64,000 nt of DNA. It comes from an uncultured Bacilli bacterium. GTDB lineage: Bacteria; Bacillota_I; Bacilli_A; RF39; UBA660. Shown here piece by piece: positions 26,618-34,470 of the stretch. A program made the translations under genes and the position numbers. Position 1 is the first letter of the stretch. Each line of letters starts with the position of its first letter. Location: the NCBI GenBank assembly GCA_934095825.1, contig CAKOKQ010000004.1, positions 74,407 to 138,406 on the forward strand, written 5' to 3'. The notes beneath the pieces were generated by a model. The model did not search any database and was not told the DNA's origin. It was given only the letters and a program-made list of their open reading frames with translations.

Positions 26618-26729
26618 TTTGACTACAAATTTGACCAGAAATAATTATATTAATTTGACTAGGAAATATCCGTTAATACTAGGTAGATACTTACTTTAAA
26701 TAAAAATATCCTGACGAGATTTTTGACTA
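26618..26729. repeat. Four direct octamer repeats TTTGACYA
   Basis: TTTGACTA occurs at 26618-26625, 26654-26661 and 26722-26729, with TTTGACCA at 26630-26637. The first three start 12 and 24 bases apart, close to one and two DNA turns. They could be sites for a regulator of the surface-protein gene. Confidence 0.5.
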
Positions 26730-26813
26730 TAATAAATATCAAAATCATCTTTAAAAGATTAAAAAACTATGGTATAGTTAATATATAAGTTAAATAGAGA
26801 TACCGAAAATTAG

Positions 26814-26840
26814 CTTTCATAGAGTTTTTAACTCTATGAA
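26814..26840. repeat. 27-base palindrome, copy 2 (loop TTT)
   Basis: It has the same 12-bp stem as copy 1 but loop TTT, so the two copies form a perfect 27-base inverted pair bracketing 226 bases. Confidence 0.85.
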
Positions 26841-26872
26841 AAATGGCTTTTTAGGATAAAATTAACTAATAT

Positions 26873-26915
26873 AGCAAAAAATATATGGAAAATGGGTTCT
26901 CATATATTTTTTTGC
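26873..26915. terminator. Long perfect hairpin, probable terminator of the flippase gene
   Basis: GCAAAAAAATATATG (26873-26887) pairs over all 15 bases with CATATATTTTTTTGC (26901-26915). The T-rich arm on either strand could terminate transcription. On the minus strand it follows the flippase stop by about 90 bases. Confidence 0.6.
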
Positions 26916-27001
26916 TTTCTATATATAAATAATGAAAATAACTATTATGACTTATTATGTTTATAAGACATAGGATAGATTACCTTAATTTTGATTAGAT
27001 T

Positions 27002-28303
27002 TCAAGCATTTTTGTTTAAAATAGTTTTTAATTTAGAGCCGTTTTTTAAAACCACAAAGAAAATATCTAGAGCTTCGCTGATAACAAGACCATATAAACC
27101 AATATGCAATAAACTAAAAATAAATAAAGATGATAATTTTAAAAATACCCCAATAGTAGTAGTTTTTAAAGTATATGAGCCATATCCTAAACCTTGTAAA
27201 ATACTAGAAATAGGAGCTTCTAAATAATAAAAAGTAAAAAAAGGACTTAGGGCTAAAATGTAATTAGCACCCAAATTAGTATTGTAAATAAGACCAAGTA
27301 AAAACTTGCGAAAAATGGTTACTAAAATAACAGTTATTAGACCAATAAGACCAGAAATAAAAATAGCTTGCTTAGTACGAATTCTTACTAAATCATACTT
27401 TTTTTGACTATAAAATTTAGAAACTTCCGGAATAATACTAGTACAAATAGCTTGAATTAGAAAAGAAGGCATTAAAAGAAGAGCTAGGCTATAACTATTA
27501 TAAATACCATATTCTAAGACAAAAAAGGAAGAAGAGTAGCCAACATATAAAAGCGTATTAGAAAGAATAATAGGTTCAAAAAAATATCCAATATTACCAA
27601 TGATACGACTAGAAACTAAAGGCATAGAAGTTCCTAATAAACTTTTAAAAATAGAAGGATTATAAGAAATATTCGTTAAATTTAACTTAGTGTTTTTAGG
27701 AAGCAAGAATAAAAAAGTAATGATACTAGAGGCCTCTGTTACGATATTAAGAAGTAAGAAAGACATAATTCCTAAGACTAAGTTTTTCTTAACTAAACTA
27801 GGTAAAATAAAAATAATAAATAAAAGGCGAATGGTTTGTTCGATACAATTCGAAATGTTATTAGGAAGCATTCTTTGCTTACCATAAAAATATCCCTTTA
27901 AAGTACAGGCTAAGGCCATATTAGGCATCGCAAGACAGGCAGCAATAATCAAAACCTTAGTTCTCGGTTCATGCAAAAGACTATTACTAATAAAATCACT
28001 ACTTAAGATAATAATAATTACACAAATAAAATTTAAAATAATTAGAAAAATAATACCTTGTTCAATGATTTTTCGGCTTCTGGTTTTACCTTCCGCAATA
28101 AGTTTAGAAATGGCTTGAGGCATACCAAAACCCGCAATAGTAACCATTAAAGAAAAGAAAGGCATAATAAGACTGTAAAGACTAATTCCCTCTGTACCTA
28201 AAATGCGGGTATAAAGAATTTTTATAATGAAACTTAGAATTTTAACAACGAGGCCACCACCACATAAAATAAGGGTACTAATAAGAAACTTGTTTTTTTG
28301 CAA
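27002..28303 (-). CDS. MOP-family lipid flippase (SpoVB/MurJ-like)
   Basis: This multi-pass membrane protein of the polysaccharide/MOP exporter superfamily flips undecaprenyl-linked precursors across the membrane. The N-terminus L-I-L-C-G-G-G-L-V-V-K-I-L-S-F and R-I-L-G-T-E-G-I-S-L-Y-S-L-I-M-P match the SpoVB group. About 12 hydrophobic segments are seen over 433 residues, shorter than Bacillus SpoVB (518), with the last helices apparently missing. AGGTGA five bases upstream favours a TTG start at 28303; a GTG at 28312 lies inside that site. It neighbours comN, as spoVB does in Bacillus. A role as the main lipid II flippase is possible but not shown. Confidence 0.85.
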   Translation of the reverse strand: MQKNKFLISTLILCGGGLVVKILSFIIKILYTRILGTEGISLYSLIMPFFSLMVTIAGFGMPQAISKLIAEGKTRSRKIIEQGIIFLIILNFICVIIIILSSDFISNSLLHEPRTKVLIIAACLAMPNMALACTLKGYFYGKQRMLPNNISNCIEQTIRLLFIIFILPSLVKKNLVLGIMSFLLLNIVTEASSIITFLFLLPKNTKLNLTNISYNPSIFKSLLGTSMPLVSSRIIGNIGYFFEPIILSNTLLYVGYSSSFFVLEYGIYNSYSLALLLMPSFLIQAICTSIIPEVSKFYSQKKYDLVRIRTKQAIFISGLIGLITVILVTIFRKFLLGLIYNTNLGANYILALSPFFTFYYLEAPISSILQGLGYGSYTLKTTTIGVFLKLSSLFIFSLLHIGLYGLVISEALDIFFVVLKNGSKLKTILNKNA

Positions 28304-28396
28304 TCTTATCACCTATATAAATATTATGAAGATTTTCCCTTCAAAATTACTGCGTTTTAGTTTATAATAATGAAGAAGGACATCAGGTGATTATTT

Positions 28397-28645
28397 ATGG
28401 ATTATGAATTTACAAGCGTCTTAGATTTGAAGGCTCATATTAAACCAGCCCTAGATTCCAAGGTAAAAGAAATGCAAAGAAAAAATATTAAATATGTTAA
28501 TCAAGATGATATTTTTGAATACTTAAGAAATAATGTGTGGCCCTTAAAAAGCAATTTAACTCTTTATAACATAGTTGATGATATTTTAAATACCGATAAT
28601 GAAATATTTTGTAATTATGTGGTAAATAAACTTAAAAATCATTAA
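28397..28645 (+). CDS. comN: ComN-like post-transcriptional regulator
   Basis: The 82-residue protein matches the ComN (YrzD) family in L-D-S-K-V-K-E-M-x-x-K-N-I-K-Y-V-x-x-D-D-I-F-E-Y-L and L-Y-N-I-V-D-D-I-L. In Bacillus, ComN promotes accumulation of comE mRNA and associates with the division site. GGTGA lies seven bases before the ATG. It is divergent from a SpoVB-like flippase gene, and the comN-spoVB neighbourhood is also seen in Bacillus, which strengthens the assignment. No comE target is in the window. Confidence 0.75.
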   Translation: MDYEFTSVLDLKAHIKPALDSKVKEMQRKNIKYVNQDDIFEYLRNNVWPLKSNLTLYNIVDDILNTDNEIFCNYVVNKLKNH

Positions 28646-28765
28646 TTTAAATAATTGATGGTAATTAAAAAATATTTAGCAAGATATATTAATTAAAAAG
28701 ATGTTAGCAGTAAGAAGGGCAATAACAGAAAATAAAGGTGTTTTCATAGGACAGGAGTGATTACA

Positions 28766-30928
28766 ATGGAGATAACAAAAAGAGAATATAAAGAAGTTAC
28801 TTATGAAGAATTATTAGAAAAATTAAAAACTTATATTAAAGATGAAGAAGAGTTAAAAACGATTGATAGGGCCTATACTTTTGCCAAGACTCATCATGCT
28901 GGTAAAAAACGCAAGAGTGGCGATGATTATATTAGCCACCCTGTAAATGTTGCTTATATTTTGACATCTTTAAATGCTGATTATATTACTATTTCTTCGG
29001 CACTTTTACATGAAGTAGTTAACCATGGTGGGGCCACAATAAAAGAAGTAGAAGAAAATTTTGGAAAAGAGATTAGCAGTATTGTTGGTAGTATTTCCAA
29101 AATAAATAAATTAACTTTATCCGATGATAAAGAAGCTAGTGTGATTAATTTAAGAAAAGTTTTAGTTGGTTTATCTTCCGATGTTCGAGTACTTTTCGTA
29201 AAACTTGCGGACCGCTTACATAACATGCGTACCATTTGGGCCCTTGATCCTGAAGCTCAAAAGGCAAAAGCTAATGAGACAATTTCGGTTTTAATTCCCA
29301 TTGCCCATCGTTTAGGTATTAATAAAATTAAAGCTGAACTTGAAGACTTATCATTATATTATACTAAACCAGATGTTTATCGGGATATTGAAGAAAAATT
29401 AAATAATGAAAGTACTAAGTTAAACGAAGAGCTAGAATTAATGAAGAATGAACTTGTAGAAATTATGAACGAAAATAACATTCATTTTCATATTAAAGCT
29501 CGCGTTAAAAGTGTCCATAGTATTTATGAAAAAATGGCTAAAGGTAAAAAATGGAATGAGATTTATGATATCTTAGCTTTAAGAATTATTGTTGATACTG
29601 TTAGCGATTGTTATCTAGCTATTGGTTTAATTCATGCAAAGTTTAGACCATTGCCAAAGCGATTTAAAGACTATATTGCGATGCCTAAAGAAAATATGTA
29701 TCAATCCCTACATACCTCGATTTTTGGACCCCATGGCTATGTTTATGAGGTTCAGATTAGAACCACCGAGATGGATGAGGTAGCCGAAAAAGGTATTGCC
29801 AGCCACTGGTCGTATAAAGAGCATACCAAAGGTGGGGTTGTTAATGTTTTTGAACAAAAATTAGAAATGTTTAGAAACTTAATTGAACAGCACAGTGATG
29901 ATTTAAGCAACAGCGAATTAAAGAAAGAACTAAATGAAGAAGCCTTAGGCAAAATGATTTATTGCTTTACCCCCAAAGGTGATGTCGTAGAGCTTCCAGT
30001 TAATTCAACACCAATCGATTTTGCTTATCGAATTCACTCGAAAGTTGGAGATACTTGTGTAGGGGCCATCGTTAATGAAATTATGGTACCTTTAAATAAA
30101 CCACTAGAAGATGGCGATATTGTTTCCATTAAAACCAGTAAAGATGCCAGCCCTTCAAAAGAATGGTTAAATATTGTTAAAACCAGTCAAGCTAAGAATA
30201 AAATTAAATCATATTTTTCTAAGATTGATCGTGAAGAATATATTAAACGCGGAGAAGATTTATTAGAAAAAGAAATTCGCCGCCGTAAACTAACAATTAG
30301 TGATGTCTTAGCAACCGAAAGAGTAGAAAAAGTTTGTAAAGATCTAAAGTTAGATGATTTAGAAGATATTTACTTATCAATTGGTTCTTTAAGATTTACC
30401 CCATCTTACATAATTAATATGGCTTATGAAGATAAAAAAGATGTTCATGATATTTTGATTGAAAAGATTGGTCGCAAGAGCGAAAATATTAATTATAAGA
30501 GTGATATTATAGTAGCAGGTAGTGGGGATATCAAAGTTAATATTGCTAAATGTTGCAAACCAATTAAAGGTGATGAAATAATTGGTTATATTACTAAAGG
30601 AGAAGGCATTACTGTTCATAAAAAAGATTGTCCTAATGTTTCTAATACTAACCGTTTAATTGAAGTAAGCTGGAATGATACAAATAGTACTTATTACTTT
30701 ACAGATATTTTAATAAGTACAATTAATAATAAAAATTATCTTTATGATATTGTAAGTCTAGCAAAAGAAAAAGATATCTATATCGATGCTGTTAGCAGTA
30801 AAGAAGAAGATAATTTAACAAAGTATAAAATTACTTTGAAAATAAAAAATATTAAAGAATTAGATAGCTTAATAAATGCCTTAAATATGTGTAGTTATGT
30901 AATTAAAGTAGAAAGAGTTAAGAACTAA
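28766..30928 (+). CDS. relA: (p)ppGpp synthetase, RSH family, with degenerate hydrolase site
   Basis: AGGAG points to the ATG at 28766 (720 residues). Domains in order are HD hydrolase (about 45-150), synthetase (about 230-345), TGS (about 395-455), zinc-finger/RIS region (I-A-K-C-C-K-P-I-x-G-D-E-I-I-G-Y, about 590-625) and a C-terminal ACT domain. The synthetase looks intact: R-x-K-x-x-x-S-I, and R-F-K-D-Y-I-A-M-P-K-x-N-x-Y-Q-S-L-H-T (about 299-317). The hydrolase HDxxED is H82-E-V-V-N86-H87 here, so the metal-binding Asp and the catalytic Glu-Asp are lost. It probably makes (p)ppGpp on stalled ribosomes but may not degrade it. It is coupled to dtd. Confidence 0.95.
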   Translation: MEITKREYKEVTYEELLEKLKTYIKDEEELKTIDRAYTFAKTHHAGKKRKSGDDYISHPVNVAYILTSLNADYITISSALLHEVVNHGGATIKEVEENFGKEISSIVGSISKINKLTLSDDKEASVINLRKVLVGLSSDVRVLFVKLADRLHNMRTIWALDPEAQKAKANETISVLIPIAHRLGINKIKAELEDLSLYYTKPDVYRDIEEKLNNESTKLNEELELMKNELVEIMNENNIHFHIKARVKSVHSIYEKMAKGKKWNEIYDILALRIIVDTVSDCYLAIGLIHAKFRPLPKRFKDYIAMPKENMYQSLHTSIFGPHGYVYEVQIRTTEMDEVAEKGIASHWSYKEHTKGGVVNVFEQKLEMFRNLIEQHSDDLSNSELKKELNEEALGKMIYCFTPKGDVVELPVNSTPIDFAYRIHSKVGDTCVGAIVNEIMVPLNKPLEDGDIVSIKTSKDASPSKEWLNIVKTSQAKNKIKSYFSKIDREEYIKRGEDLLEKEIRRRKLTISDVLATERVEKVCKDLKLDDLEDIYLSIGSLRFTPSYIINMAYEDKKDVHDILIEKIGRKSENINYKSDIIVAGSGDIKVNIAKCCKPIKGDEIIGYITKGEGITVHKKDCPNVSNTNRLIEVSWNDTNSTYYFTDILISTINNKNYLYDIVSLAKEKDIYIDAVSSKEEDNLTKYKITLKIKNIKELDSLINALNMCSYVIKVERVKN

Positions 30929-31365
30929 TGAAAGTAGTAGTGCAAAGAGCAGGTGCCTCAAGTGTCAAAGTTAATGAAAATATTGTAGGCAACATAAATT
31001 CAGGCTTAGTTTTATTAGTAGGATTTACGGATACTGATACTATTGAGACGCTTAAGTTTATGGCAAAAAAGATAGTAAATTTACGCATATTTCCTGATGA
31101 GAAAGGCATAATGAATAAGAGTATTTTAGATTATGGCGGGGATATTTTAAGTATTTCGCAATTTACTTTGTATGGTGATGCTACAAAAGGTAATAGACCA
31201 AGTTATATTAAAGCTGCTAAGGGAGAAATATCAAAACCTTTATATGATAAATTTAATGAATTATTAAGAGAATATGTCAAAGTGGAAACTGGAATTTTTG
31301 GGGCTGATATGGAAGTTAATATAACTAATATTGGGCCGACAACTATTTTATTAGAAAAAGAATAA
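30928..31365 (+). CDS. dtd: D-aminoacyl-tRNA deacylase
   Basis: Dtd removes D-amino acids wrongly attached to tRNA. Both active-site segments are visible: S-Q-F-T-L-Y-G-D (about 76-83) and N-I-G-P-T-T (about 132-137, the Gly-cisPro region). The length of 145 is typical. The ATG overlaps the relA stop by one base, and relA-dtd is a conserved Firmicutes pair. Confidence 0.97.
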   Translation: MKVVVQRAGASSVKVNENIVGNINSGLVLLVGFTDTDTIETLKFMAKKIVNLRIFPDEKGIMNKSILDYGGDILSISQFTLYGDATKGNRPSYIKAAKGEISKPLYDKFNELLREYVKVETGIFGADMEVNITNIGPTTILLEKE

Positions 31366-31376
31366 GGAGGATAAAT

Positions 31377-32705
31377 ATGTATGATGATTCAGCTGGAGCC
31401 ATGTATGAGCAAGAAGAATATGCTCGTAAAGAAGCTTTAAGAAGAAAAAAATTATTAATAAGAAGAATTGTGGTAGTTAGTACAATTTTGGTTGTATCTT
31501 TATATACTATTTTCTTTTTAGTAGACCAAAGTCGTTTTAAAAAGGGGCAAAAACCCTTAATAACATTTAAAGAAGTAACCAAAACCTATAATGATGGAAC
31601 CGTAACATCGCGTTATGGATTAGGTTGGGTCTTTCGAGAATATAATCGTGAGTCCTTACTTGATACAGAAATGGTACCATTTTGGAAAAGAATTAGACAA
31701 GATTATGATGCTGCAACGACTGTTGATTCTAACTTACCACAAGTTGTTACGGGATATGAAGTACCCGATAATCCTGATGAATTAGAAAAAGTTGATGGCG
31801 TTATCTTCTTATATGACGGTGGTCATTTGCTTGATACTTATAAATGTATTTTAAGTGATACTGATTGTGAAATAGCAACTTCTTATCTTTATAGCGATGA
31901 GGTAAGTGGGATGTATGATGTTAAAATGAGTATTGTCGATAAAAGATATGCTTTCATAAGAGAATATCAAAATAAAGGAACCGAAAATGAAACTAGCTAT
32001 GTCTTGTTATATGATATTAAAAATAAACAAATACTAGCTAAATATGAAGATATTCATTATTCAAAAAGAGAAAATGGTAAAGGAATTATTGATTCTTCTA
32101 AATATATAATTAAGAAAAACGGTTTATGGGGAATCGACCAAGTTATTAATGGGCGAGTTAGTAATGTTTTAGATTATCGTTATTATGGAATTAATTTCTA
32201 CTTTAATAGTAAAAAATATGTTTTAAAAAGTGATGAAGGATATCAAATTTATGATATAAATGCTAATAGTTTTAGTAACTTTATTACGGATAAAATAGAG
32301 GATATAGTTGGTAGTGGGACTAATACTTTCTATACGACAAAGACAGTTAATAATGATGGTGTTTTCTATACTTTATATAATGCCAATACTTTAGAAAGCG
32401 TTTTAGAAGGTACAGCTTCTTATATTGAATTACATAATGGCTTTATTGCTTATGTTCGTGATAATAAACTATATTTAAGTGATTTTTCAGGTAATAATCT
32501 TTTAGATAGAGAAATACCACTATACTTTAATAATTATAATGGCTCTGGTGTTAAGGCCTTTACGGTTGAAATTTTAGGTAATCAATTAAGAATAGCCACT
32601 CCAAAGACTAATGAAACAACCCATTATACGACCGAATATTATTTTGACAGTGTTACTTATTCATTTATCAGAACTCGTGAAAATGTTAAAGAAACGGTAG
32701 AGTAG
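31377..32705 (+). CDS. Hypothetical single-pass membrane protein with large ectodomain
   Basis: AAGGAGG precedes the ATG. A cytoplasmic basic segment (about 10-28) leads to one membrane helix (about 29-48) and an extracytoplasmic part of about 390 residues. The ectodomain has repeated Y/D/N-rich beta-like segments; K-K-N-G-L-W-G-I-D-Q-V-I-N-G-R-V resembles a WG-repeat rung, so a beta-propeller or WG-like fold is possible. No catalytic motif is recognised. It sits 11 bases after dtd and is likely co-transcribed with relA-dtd. In Bacillus this position is taken by an amidase gene, but I see no amidase motif here. Confidence 0.7.
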   Translation: MYDDSAGAMYEQEEYARKEALRRKKLLIRRIVVVSTILVVSLYTIFFLVDQSRFKKGQKPLITFKEVTKTYNDGTVTSRYGLGWVFREYNRESLLDTEMVPFWKRIRQDYDAATTVDSNLPQVVTGYEVPDNPDELEKVDGVIFLYDGGHLLDTYKCILSDTDCEIATSYLYSDEVSGMYDVKMSIVDKRYAFIREYQNKGTENETSYVLLYDIKNKQILAKYEDIHYSKRENGKGIIDSSKYIIKKNGLWGIDQVINGRVSNVLDYRYYGINFYFNSKKYVLKSDEGYQIYDINANSFSNFITDKIEDIVGSGTNTFYTTKTVNNDGVFYTLYNANTLESVLEGTASYIELHNGFIAYVRDNKLYLSDFSGNNLLDREIPLYFNNYNGSGVKAFTVEILGNQLRIATPKTNETTHYTTEYYFDSVTYSFIRTRENVKETVE

Positions 32706-32778
32706 TCTTATTAGTATTTTATCTTATAAAAAAGATTAGAGAATTCGTTAAAAATTAAAGATATATATGGACGAAGAA

Positions 32779-32807
32779 TTGACTAAAAATTAGAAAGTCA
32801 TTATAAT
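32779..32807 (+). promoter_or_regulatory. Promoter of hisS
   Basis: TTGACT (32779-32784) and TATAAT (32802-32807) are 17 bases apart. Transcription should start near 32814. Confidence 0.8.
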
Positions 32808-32833
32808 AATGGATAAATAAATTGTTATGTAGT

Positions 32834-32872
32834 AGGAGATCTAGTATGTAATGATACTAGGTTTTTACTTTT
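32834..32872 (+). promoter_or_regulatory. Leader hairpin and start-stop element before hisS
   Basis: CTAGTAT (32841-32847) pairs with ATACTAG (32854-32860), followed by GTTTTTACTTTT, a terminator-like shape. AGGAG (32834-32838) stands seven bases before ATG-TAA (32846-32851), a minimal start-stop frame inside the hairpin. The leader is only about 75 bases, too short for a T-box. Attenuation coupled to translation is a possibility. Confidence 0.45.
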
Positions 32873-32888
32873 AGAAAAGAGGACAAAT

Positions 32889-34154
32889 ATGATAATTAAA
32901 CAAAAAGGAACTATTGATATTTATGGAGATGAGGCTCTTAGATGGCAATATGTAGAGAGTCTAATTAAAGACCTTTGTCAAACTTATAATTATGGTTGGA
33001 TTAGAACGCCTGTATTTGAAGCAACCGAATTGTTTCACCGTGGGGTTGGGGAAACAACCGATATTGTAACCAAAGAAACATATGACTTTAAAGATAGAGG
33101 CGAAAGAAATATTACTTTAAGACCAGAAGGTACGGCGGGAGTAGTTAGAAGTTATATTGAAAATAAAATGTATGGAAGTGCTACACAACCAGTTAAATTC
33201 TTCTATTTAGAACCAATGTATCGATATGAAAGACCCCAAAGTGGGAGACTAAGAGAATTTAGTCAGTTTGGCTGTGAAGTGATTGGGTGTGATGATGCTT
33301 ATATCGATGCGGAAATCATTTCTATTCCAGTTAATCTTTTCAAAACACTAGGACTTCGTAATGTTAAAGTAGAACTTAATTCCTTAGGTGATAAAGAGTC
33401 TCGTGATAATTATCGTAAAGCTTTAATTAACTATTTAAAACCACATATTGATGAATTGTGTGAAGACTGCAAAGTAAGATTAGAAAAAAATCCTTTAAGA
33501 ATCTTAGATTGCAAAATTGATGGGGAGAATGAAATTATTAAGAATGCTCCAAAGACAATTGATTACTTAACCGATGAGGCTAAAAAGAGATTTGAAGCTG
33601 TTAAACATTATTTAGATGTTATGGAAATTGATTATGAAGTAAATCCTAAGATAGTTAGAGGTCTTGATTATTATAATCATACAGTATTTGAAATTATGGC
33701 CGATATTGATAATATGGGAAGTCAAAGTACTTTAGCAGCCGGTGGGCGTTATAATGGCATGATTGAAACTTTAGGAGGTCCAAGTACCCCAGCAATCGGC
33801 TTTGCCTGCGGTCTTGATAGATTAATGCTTGCTTTAACAAAAGAAGATATTGAATTACCAATTAAGAACTGGGTTGATGCTTATATTATGTATGTTTCTG
33901 ATACAGAAAAAGACTATGCTGTAAATATTTGTCAAACCCTAAGATTAAATGGCTTTGATGTTGAAATGGAAAATATGGGAAGAAGTTTGAAAGCCCAATT
34001 TAAACAAGCAGACCGCTTAAATTCTAAATTTTTAATCATCTTAAATGATGAGGATATTAGAAATAAGACAATTAAGATTAAAGATAATGTAACTAAAGAA
34101 GAAACAACAATTAATGAAGATGAATTAGTAGATTATATAAACATGAATATGTAG
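32889..34154 (+). CDS. hisS: Histidyl-tRNA synthetase
   Basis: This class II synthetase charges tRNA-His. Motif 2 region T-L-R-P-E-G-T-A-G-V-V-R (about 77-88), the histidine-binding R-G-L-D-Y-Y (about 257-262), A-A-G-G-R-Y-N and motif 3 F-A-C-G-L-D-R-L are all present. The C-terminal anticodon-binding domain is complete. The length of 421 is standard. GAGGA precedes the ATG. Downstream lies gatC rather than the aspS found in Bacillus. Confidence 0.98.
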   Translation: MIIKQKGTIDIYGDEALRWQYVESLIKDLCQTYNYGWIRTPVFEATELFHRGVGETTDIVTKETYDFKDRGERNITLRPEGTAGVVRSYIENKMYGSATQPVKFFYLEPMYRYERPQSGRLREFSQFGCEVIGCDDAYIDAEIISIPVNLFKTLGLRNVKVELNSLGDKESRDNYRKALINYLKPHIDELCEDCKVRLEKNPLRILDCKIDGENEIIKNAPKTIDYLTDEAKKRFEAVKHYLDVMEIDYEVNPKIVRGLDYYNHTVFEIMADIDNMGSQSTLAAGGRYNGMIETLGGPSTPAIGFACGLDRLMLALTKEDIELPIKNWVDAYIMYVSDTEKDYAVNICQTLRLNGFDVEMENMGRSLKAQFKQADRLNSKFLIILNDEDIRNKTIKIKDNVTKEETTINEDELVDYINMNM

Positions 34155-34161
34155 GAGAGTA

Positions 34162-34470
34162 ATGATGATACATTTTACAAAAGAAATGGTTGATAGTTAT
34201 GCTGATAAATTGCTTATTGGTTTAACTGAAGAAGAAAATAAAATGGTTTTAGACGAGTTTGCCGAAATAGATCGTAATATTAATATTATAAATGCTATTC
34301 CTAATATTAAAGATGTCGAGCCAATGAGTTATTGTCTTGATGAGATGGAATGCCATTTAAATGATGATGAAGCAGAAGAAACTGTGCCAATTGAAGAATT
34401 GCTGCGTAATAGCGGTAAAACAGTTGGTAGAGAAGTTGAAGTAGTAAAGGTTGTTGGTGAAAATGTATAA
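34162..34470 (+). CDS. gatC: Aspartyl/glutamyl-tRNA(Asn/Gln) amidotransferase subunit C
   Basis: This small subunit stabilises GatA-GatB, which converts Glu-tRNA-Gln and Asp-tRNA-Asn to the amides. I-N-I-I-N-A-I-P-N-I-K-D-V-E-P-M matches the GatC belt segment. At 102 residues it has normal size. AGGAG serves the ATG at 34162 or the next codon. It overlaps gatA by eight bases. Confidence 0.93.
   Translation: MMIHFTKEMVDSYADKLLIGLTEEENKMVLDEFAEIDRNINIINAIPNIKDVEPMSYCLDEMECHLNDDEAEETVPIEELLRNSGKTVGREVEVVKVVGENV

Larger units (their letters stand above)
26531..27001. promoter_or_regulatory. Repeat-rich intergenic region upstream of the surface protein
   Basis: This 470-base gap between two minus-strand genes holds two 27-base palindromes in mutually inverted orientation (26561-26587, 26814-26840), four TTTGACYA octamers (26618-26729), a small CCG/CGG hairpin beside the ribosome binding site, and a long perfect hairpin (26873-26915). 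No protein-coding frame longer than about 20 codons is convincing. It should contain the surface-protein promoter (for example TATAAT on the minus strand near 26648) and the terminator of the flippase gene. Confidence 0.6.

Noticed and set aside
28701..28760. Nineteen-codon leader peptide before relA
   Set aside because: The frame has an ATG and its stop lies close to the relA start, but no ribosome binding site precedes it and the composition looks random.
32814..32888. T-box riboswitch before hisS
   Set aside because: The leader is about 75 bases, far too short, and the conserved T-box sequence and specifier stem are not present.
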